Source: Vitrella brassicaformis
Taxonomy: Eukaryota > Sar > Vitrellaceae
Assembly (NCBI GenBank): GCA_001179505.1
Contig: CDMY01000677.1
Location: forward strand, 219,159-283,158
DNA: 64,000 nt
Direction of reading: 5' to 3'
The notes beneath the pieces are model-generated. The model ran no database searches, was not told the DNA's origin, and saw only the letters and a list, made by a program, of their open reading frames with translations. Both the position numbers and the translations under genes were made by a program. Positions 56,912 to 64,000 of this stretch are shown here, piece after piece; within the stretch, counting starts at the first letter, position 1; each line of letters begins with the position of its first letter.

Positions 56912-58787
56912 CGGGGACTGACAACATCGGGTGATTGATAATACAGCAGAGCAGATCGTGCAGTTGCTGGACTGGCTGATGGGGGGATGGGTGGGTGGAA
57001 TTGCATCGAGGGATGGAATGTGTAAACTAGGAATGGGCGGGCGGACGGATGGCTGGATGGCGTGTACATACGGACGATGTGGCTGGTGGACGCCGAGGGA
57101 GAGACTAATTGACTGATTGATTCGTCGACTCAGGCAGACAGACACAGAGAGAGAGAGAGAGGTGTCGCTCTTTTTCGTCCGTTGATCCCGTTTCTGGCTG
57201 TTGTTTGTTGGTTTGTTTGAGGCTTGTCATGCCTGCCGTGTGCATGCCTGGGTGGGTACGTGGTGTGGTGGACACGGCATGCATGACATTTGACACACAC
57301 GACAGACACATTTAGTGTGCAGTGCGGTGCAGCGACCCTTCTATCTATCATCACAGCGAATGCAGTGAGTGCAGTGAGTGAGTGCTTCTTGCCTGCTTGC
57401 TTAACACCTACCTGCCCAGTGTGCGCCCGTCGGCCTGCGTCCGAGTGCACGCAGCAGGCCGGCTGGCACAGCTGGGTGTACATAGCTAGCTCCTTAGGTT
57501 ACTTGCTACCTGCCTGTCTGCCTACTGACTAACTCCAGACACACAGTGCGTGAGCCTGTGTGCGTACGTACCGGAGAGAGGACAACACTTTGCCTAGCCT
57601 TTGTGGCTCGTGTCCTTCTGTTTGGAGCAGTCGCCGCAGATGCTTGGTGTGCTGTCCTGCAACCGACGGCACACACTGCCTCGGCGGCGAGTGCGAGAAC
57701 CAGAAGGATGGGACCCAGCAGACTTGCTCGTGACTACTGACAGACAGACAGACAGACAGATAGGCATTACACAGACAATAGCTCACAGAGAGCGGCAGAT
57801 ACACACACACACACACCCATCCAGAGAGAGGATGCACCAGCCAGCCCTGCTTTGCTTAGCCTACCTGTGGCGTTGCATTGCAGTGGTTGGCGTGTTACTT
57901 GTGTGGTCAGTACGAGTACGTGCTTCGGAGCCGTGCGTGCCTCGCAGCTTTCTTCGCTACTACCAATGACTGCAGTCACGAATGGGATGGGGAGGGATGA
58001 GGAGGACGAGTGGATGATGCTACGGGTGCTGTTTTCTTGGTGGCTGGTTGTTTAGTGCAAGAAGGCAGGGTTTTTCCTGTTGGTTTTGCTATGGTGACTG
58101 ACTGCCCGACTCGCATCTTGCCTTCTTTGCGTCTTGCTGTTGAGTTTCCGTGGGGCTGGGGAGCTGCTCACACATGACACACATAACGCCACGACAACAC
58201 ACGGATCTTTTTGTGACTCGGCAGGGCCCTCATGAGCCGTGCCTCTCCTCTCTCATCTCACACTGCTAGCCTTTGTGGGGGAATTTGTGTGGATGTACGT
58301 GTTCGTATTCATTCATTCATTCATACCGGTCTGGATGCGCACACGCACGTGCGTGCATCTGCGAGTCTGATGAGCCAGAGCCAGCCAGGCAGCACCAAAC
58401 TGGTGTGTTGCATTGCTGACTGCATGCTTGCGCATCGGGAACCGATTGCCATGCCATGCATGTTGTGATCCACCTGTCTGATACGCAAAGCTGATGAATC
58501 CATCAACAAGAACTCGCATCGATCAGCATCGATCAGCAATGAGTGAACCAGCAGATGACGAAGTCTGGTAAGACAACTTGAATGTAGCTCGTACAGATCT
58601 CTACCAAAGAAAGCCCCTTCAAGTTCAAATCTGGCTGTCCTCTTCGAGTGACATCGATTGCCGTCTCGAGCTTGCAGCCAATCAAATTCCGCGAATGGAA
58701 TCCGTGAAACCGTTCGCGATCGGCTGACTCAGAGAAATCTCGTTGCTTCTCACCCTCCAGAATCGTTGTACTCCCACCGCCGCCAAG
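56912..58787. other. Gene-poor stretch, simple repeats only
   Basis: About 1.9 kb with CAGA/GACA, CATT and CA repeats. Short frames are repeat artefacts. A tiny frame at 58539 (MSEPADDEV, followed by a good GT donor) could be an alternative upstream exon, but it does not join the next gene convincingly. Confidence 0.5.
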
Positions 58788-61241
58788 ATGAAGTACCAGT
58801 GTAAGCAATGGCAGATCCATGCATTGCATGCACTGCGACCACAACGCAATCATGAGTGTGGTGGTCCACACGGGCTGTGCTGTGCATGTGTTTGCAGGCA
58901 GCTTCAAGAGCGCCAAGGACATGGCGCAGTACATCAAGGCGGAGGGCATTGAGCTCATCGATGCCGTCTTCTGCGACCCCCTGGGACTGTGGCACCACTG
59001 CACCTTCTGCCCCAACCAGGTAAGCAGCGAGGCAGGGAGATCTGATGCCCGCCCACACACAAGACACACAGGGGGAGGCGGGGAGGGGCAGATCTGCACA
59101 TGCGGCGCCTCTTGATGGGTGCTGGTGTGTCTCGTGTGTTTCGTGTGTGAGTGCGCAGGTTGAGGAGGATGACATCAAGGACGGCCTGCCCTTCGATGGC
59201 TCGTCCATCAGGCTCTTCTGCTCCATCGAGAACTCTGACATGGCCATGGTCCCCGGTGAGGCAGGCGTCTTGTGTTGTCCACCTGTTGTCTTGTCTTCTC
59301 ACTCACCTGACCGCTGCGCTGCCTGCCTTGTGTGTCGCCTTCCTTCATGTCAGATCCGTCATCGTGCTGGATCGACCCGTTTTGCGACCGCAAGACGCTG
59401 CACGTGACATGTTCGATCAAGAACCCCCAGACCAACCAGGGCTTTGCGAGGGACCCGCGGTCGGTGGCCGCCAGGTGCCTCGAGTTCGTCAAGAAGGAGG
59501 GCATCGCCGACACGGTCAGCCAGCCCATGACATGAGGGGGGATGCCTGCCGCCAGGGCAGGGCAGGGGTCGACTGTCTGCCTGTGGTTTTATGTGGTGCT
59601 CGTGTGCTGTGCTGTGCAGATCATCATCGGTCCGGAGGCTGAGTTTTTCATCTTTGACGACGTCAAGTACGGCGTGAGCAACAATGAGATGTTCTTCAAG
59701 GTCGACGGCGTCGAGGGATACTGGAACACCGGATGTACGATATATGTCACCAACACACACTACACAACGCAATATATGGGTTATCGCTTTCCTCTGTCTG
59801 TGGTGTTTGGTGTGTGGTGTGAGTGCAGCTGAGCAGGGTGGCGCCAACTTGGCCCACCGTGTGCCGCCCAAGAACTGGTACTTCCCCGTGCCGCCCATCG
59901 ACACGACCATGAACCTCCGAGGCGAGATGCTCCTCACAATGGGCGACATGGGCGTCCCCATCGAGAAACACCACCACGAAGTCGCGTAAGCGCCAACACA
60001 CACCACACAGAGGGATAGACGGAAAGGTGAACTCCCCCCCCTCATGTCATGTGTGTGTCGGTGTGTGTTGCTATCCCTCTCAAGTACGTGCCAGAGTGAG
60101 TTGGGTTTCACGTGCCGGCCGATGATAGAGTGTGCGGACATGCTGATGACGTACAAGTACGTCATCAAGAACGTGGCGCGGAAGTACGGCAAGACGGCCA
60201 CCTTCATGCCCAAGCCCATCTTCGGCGACAACGGCACCGGCATGCACGTCCACCAGTCCCTCTGGAAGGACGGCAAGCCGCTCTTCTTCGACGAAAACGG
60301 AAAGTAGGCTAAGCTCTCCGACACACACTGGAAGGGCCGTTGCATCTCTCTCTCTCTGTGTCTGGTGGTTGTGTGTGTGTGTGGTGTAGGTACGTCAAGT
60401 TGAGCCAGATGTGCACTCACTACATCGGCGGTCTGCTGAAGCATGCCCCCGCCGTGCTGGCCTTCACCAACCCCGCCGTCAACTCATACAAGCGTCTCGT
60501 GCCAGGCTTCGAGGCCCCCGTCAACCTCTGCATGTCAAAGGTGCCTCTGTCTCTGTCTGTCTGTCTGCACACTTGACAGAGGGCCGGTGTCTGTCAAACA
60601 CTTCGTTCTCTTTGCGTGTCATGTGTGTGTCTGCAGGGCAACCGATCTGCCGCCGTGCGCATTCCGATGTACAAGCCAGACAACCCGAAGCAGAAGCGTC
60701 TGGAGTTCCGCTGCCCCGACCCCTCCTGCTGCCCATACCTCGCATTCGCAGCCATGGTCATGGCGGGCATCGACGGTACGCACTCTGCCACTCACACACA
60801 TGCAGCATAGATCATCCATCCGTCCTTCATGCGCCCATCTCTGTCTGTCTATTGTGTGTGTTGTATGTGTGTAGGCATCAAGAACAAGATCGAGCCGCCC
60901 CCTCCCTGCGACTTTGATATCTACGAGCTGTCCGAGGAGGAGAAGGCCAAGATGGGACTCAAGTCGACTCCCGGCAGTCTCGCAGAAGCACTGGTAAGAC
61001 ACAGACAGACGATGCGAGAGAAGCCCAGGCTCGTCTACAGGACACGTGTGTGTATTGTGTGTGCTGTGTGGTGTGTGTTGTGTGTCAGGATGCGCTGGAG
61101 GCCGACCACTCCTTCCTGACGGCGGGCGGTGTGTTCACAGAGGACTTCATCCAGGCGTACATCGAGTGGAAGCGCAACGAGTACCTCATGGTGGCCACCC
61201 TGCCGCACCCCAAGGAATACGAACTCTACTTCCAGTGCTGA
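58788..61241 (+). CDS. Glutamine synthetase, type I (GlnA-like)
   Basis: Eleven exons: 58788-58800, 58898-59019, 59159-59255, 59354-59514, 59620-59734, 59829-59985, 60085-60303, 60390-60540, 60637-60775, 60875-60993 and 61089-61241, coding 481 residues, close to the 470 usual for the bacterial type. It makes glutamine from glutamate, ammonia and ATP. Visible motifs: [40 protein letters not shown] with metal and ammonia-site residues, [49 protein letters not shown] (ATP/glutamate binding) and [18 protein letters not shown]. The position of the adenylylation loop reads [13 protein letters not shown], keeping a Tyr. Type I rather than type II is what apicomplexans carry; a bacterial origin of the lineage is established knowledge. 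First coding exon is only 13 nt. Confidence 0.94.
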
Positions 61242-62959
61242 TCGACCATACGACACACGGATGGATGGACCGATCCCATCCGATCACACATGCTCACTCA
61301 TTCCTTTACTTACTACTTACCACATGCCTGACTGCCTGCCTGTCTGCCTGCTGCACGTTGTGTGTGCTGTGCCTGTCGTGTGAGTGGTGTGTGGTGACGC
61401 ATTTGGCCCTTTTGACCGACCGAACAAACCACTGACTGAGGGAAGAGACGGCTGAGAGACTGCATGTGTCAGTTTGGTTGTAGTCGGTCTGCCCACCCAT
61501 CGTCTGCATGCTCGTCTGTCTGTCTGTGTGTGGCGTCCACTCCACTCCACTGGATCACTGGATGTTTTCTCGGCCTGCTTGAGTCAGCGAGGCGTGGGTT
61601 TTTTCCCCGCCGTCCCCCACATAGCGGGCACGCTGACCGATGCTCCTGATCGATGCTGGTGTACCTACCTCCATACATACACACACACGCATACACGCCT
61701 TCCTTCACGTTAGGTCAGTCAGTTATGGTTTGCCTTCGTTGCCTGCCTGCAGCAACAGACATGGTGCCATCGCATCCCGTGTGCGTGACGCTGAATGAGG
61801 ATAAGCACACGCATCGACGGCCGGCAGAGACGTGCTGGTCGTGGATAGGTGGGCTTCTCCCGTATGAAGCAACGCGCACACGAGATCAGGTCACTTGGTC
61901 ATTACGCGTACGGTCACATGGATGTGCTCTCACCTTGCCACCATTACAGTGCTCGCTCGTGTCTGACTCTGTAGGATGCTGGTACCTCAGGGCCGGGGCA
62001 TCCCCTGTCATCAGGTGGACGCTCAGAGCCTGTTGCATGCCGGCGTCAGATGGTGTCAGACCGAGTGCGCTGCTGGCTGGTTCATGTGCTGCACGACTTG
62101 CCTTGTTGTCCTCATTCAGTTTTCGCCTCGGCCGCCTGGGAATAGGCGCCATGCTTGCTCGCTGATTGACTGATGATTCGATGTGTGCGCGTCAGCAATC
62201 CAGACATCTGGCGTCTTTTTGCTTCGATGACTCGTTTATTTCATGCCCGTCTGCATGCTGTGTGTCGTGTATGCGTGTGTATGCTGGTGTGTGAGTCGAG
62301 AATACCCCTCACACACACAGATGGAGAGAGAGAGAGATGACTCGCTGCGTGAGCTGAGTTTTACAGCGCAGTGGGTTGAGTGAGGTGAGTGTCGGTCTGT
62401 CTGCCATGCCGGCTGGAGCACCAAGGTGAGCTGCTGTGTGTGGTGTGGTGTGGTGTGGTGTGGTGTGTGGTGAGATGAGACTGTCCGCAGCTCTTCGATG
62501 CACAGGCTTTTTCCGCTGTGCCGAGCTGATAATGTGATGCATCACACTGATGGACCGATGGATGGATGGAGTGTTTTGCGTGACGCTCGATTGAGTGATT
62601 GCATCCCATGGCCATGTGGTGTGCGTGGACAGCTTTTATCTCAAGTGCGGTGCGCATGGTGCTGCCCCGACCACACACTTTCGTCACTCACACCGGCCGA
62701 GGCAGATGAGGGTTGTCTCAGATCCACGGCCGAAATCTGTCACCAATTCATTGCAACGCAGTCGCCTGGAGCGCTGGCATTGCCTGCAAAGCAGACAGGC
62801 CGTTGAAAAGGCGGCGCGATCGGAATCGCTTGCGCGCTAAGCTCGAGGCGATCTCCCCCAACTGACCTGGCGCTTCGAGTCAATCAGCCTCGGTCGTTCC
62901 ATCATCGGAGCCCTCTGATGCGAGGAAGGGAAAGCAGAGGCACGCGAGGGGTGGGTGCG
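61242..62959. other. Gene-poor stretch, simple repeats only
   Basis: About 1.7 kb. Includes a TGTGG pentanucleotide run at about 62436-62470 and GAGA/ACAC tracts near 62310. An AAGCTCGAGGCGATCTCC word at 62848, about 110 bp before the next start codon, resembles the promoter word seen elsewhere in the window. No coding signal. Confidence 0.5.
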
Positions 62960-64000
62960 ATGTTCGCAGCAGCGTCATCCTCATCGTATCACCCGGCGGA
63001 GGACCAGCAGGCCGCTGCTGGCGCTGCTGGTACCGGCACATGGCCAAACGCAGTGGTGTTTGACCAACACCACCAGGTGGGGAATGGAGGGCCATCCAGA
63101 GGGCGAATGGAGGGCCATCGAGAGGGCCATCGAGATGTGCGCTGTCTTGTTGCGGGTGTGTGCGTGTCTGCACAGATGATGCCAGCGTCCTCGTACGGTC
63201 AGCAGCAGTTGATTATCCCACGGTAAGCGACACCGCACACATGTCCGTAGTGTGGTGCGTGTTTGTCCATGGCGATGTATCTGTCTGTCTGTCGCGTGCA
63301 GGCCCCTCTTGCCAACGCTCTCAACCCCAGAGGTAGGTATGCCTGGCCAGTACCATTGATCAGAAGCTGCCCGGTCGGTCGACCGACGATGGGTTCGATG
63401 TGCGGCGTTGGTGACATCCATCAGATGCCGGCCCATCTTGGTCAACTGTTTCAGTCCTGGGTGTCGTCATCCGGCTTCCTCGCCATGGACGCCTGGCACG
63501 TCGACCCACAAACACACGAGTGCCGATACCTCAGAGAGTGAGCACAGCACCGCCTCCGCCACCAGGAGAGGGCGACAATCAATGAGTGGCGACATGTGGC
63601 TTGTGTTGCGTCAGGTGTCACATCGAGGCTCGGCCAGAGTTGGTGCCGTGGATGGTCGAGTCGTGTGGATTCGTATTCAACAGGGGAGAGGTGAGTGAAT
63701 GAATGGGTCACCGGAGGGCTGGGACACACAGACATACACACAGAAACAGGCAAGCCGCCAACGCCGCTGGTGTGTGTGTTGATGTGTTGCAGGGCATGCC
63801 AGGTCGTGTGACGGCCACTTGCCAGACAGAATACTCGCCGCACCTGCCCTACTCACACCAAGTCACTACACTGCACACAGAACCCATCACACACACACAC
63901 ACACACACCTCATACCCTTGTTCTTGTTTCGTGTGCGCCAGAACGGTCGTCCCTTTCTGCGATACAAGATGGCCTGCAAGCTGGGCATCACATCGGCACT
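62960..64000 (+). CDS. GAF-like domain protein, N-terminal part (3' partial)
   Basis: Seven exons so far: 62960-63076, 63176-63222, 63302-63332, 63455-63537, 63615-63690, 63793-63861 and 63942-64000 (window end), all in frame. The start is Ala/Ser/Gln-rich. From exon 4 the sequence reads SWVSSSGFLAMDAWHVD, then ELVPWMVESCGFVFNRGEGM, PGRVTATCQTEYSPHL and RYKMACKLGITSA. A Gly-Met-Pro-Gly-Arg turn followed by an AxxxGI-type helix-strand resembles GAF-like sensor domains, including those at the N-terminus of plant MYC-type regulators. The assignment is tentative because the domain is cut by the window edge. Confidence 0.6.

Noticed and set aside
58539-58580. MSEPADDEV mini-frame with a good donor as first exon of glutamine synthetase
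   Set aside because: It would need to join past the ATG at 58788 and gives no consistent phase; ATG 58788 already yields a full-length enzyme.
56912-62959. Possible tRNA, rRNA or mobile-element genes in the two gene-poor gaps
   Set aside because: I found no cloverleaf, rRNA word, reverse transcriptase or transposase signal by reading; a dedicated scan could still find a tRNA.

Overview
This 64 kb window is nuclear DNA from a eukaryote. The genes are GC-rich and broken into many short exons by mostly 60-110 nt GT-AG introns whose 3' halves are full of TG/CA repeats. There are no operons and no bacterial gene layout. A PACRG gene implies a flagellate stage, and the glutamine synthetase is of the type I class that apicomplexans also use. 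Together these point to an alveolate such as a chromerid alga (Vitrella-like). That placement is inference; the gene structures below were read from the sequence and checked by requiring every splice junction to keep the reading frame.

Left third (1-27 kb): 3' end of a HECT ubiquitin ligase; a Gln/Pro-rich protein head-to-head with HGH1 (eEF2 folding factor); PACRG head-to-head with a large alpha/beta hydrolase; an inverted, broken copy of the HGH1 divergent promoter; an 8 kb armadillo-like/RING gene built from two fused tandem units of about 3.06 kb; a SWIM-like/BRCT protein head-to-head with an unknown gene; and a JmjC oxygenase.

Middle (27-44 kb): a large inverted duplication. Arms at about 27.2-31.75 kb and 39.33-43.9 kb each carry an intact gene that joins a DRE-TIM (HMG-CoA lyase-like) domain to a TLDc domain, a spacer of about 1.2 kb, and the 3' part of an unknown gene family. 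The 7.5 kb loop holds a UBA/PUB-domain (p97 cofactor type) gene bracketed by its own small inverted repeat, plus broken copies of the unknown family. The spacer is more alike between the arms than the flanking coding exons are.

Right third (44-64 kb): a DEAD-box RNA helicase, a STE20-like protein kinase, an MFSD6-like transporter, the Fe-S assembly factor CIAPIN1/DRE2, a multi-pass membrane protein, type I glutamine synthetase and the start of a GAF-like-domain gene. Two gene-poor stretches (56.9-58.8 kb and 61.2-63.0 kb) contain only simple repeats that I can recognise.

Seven gene pairs are divergent with 98-301 bp between start codons, and an AGCTCGCA-like word recurs just upstream of many starts. 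Several introns use GC-AG boundaries. The main interest is in the duplication biology: fused tandem units sharing an in-frame TAG, nested inverted repeats, exon capture, and a short dispersed intron-like motif.
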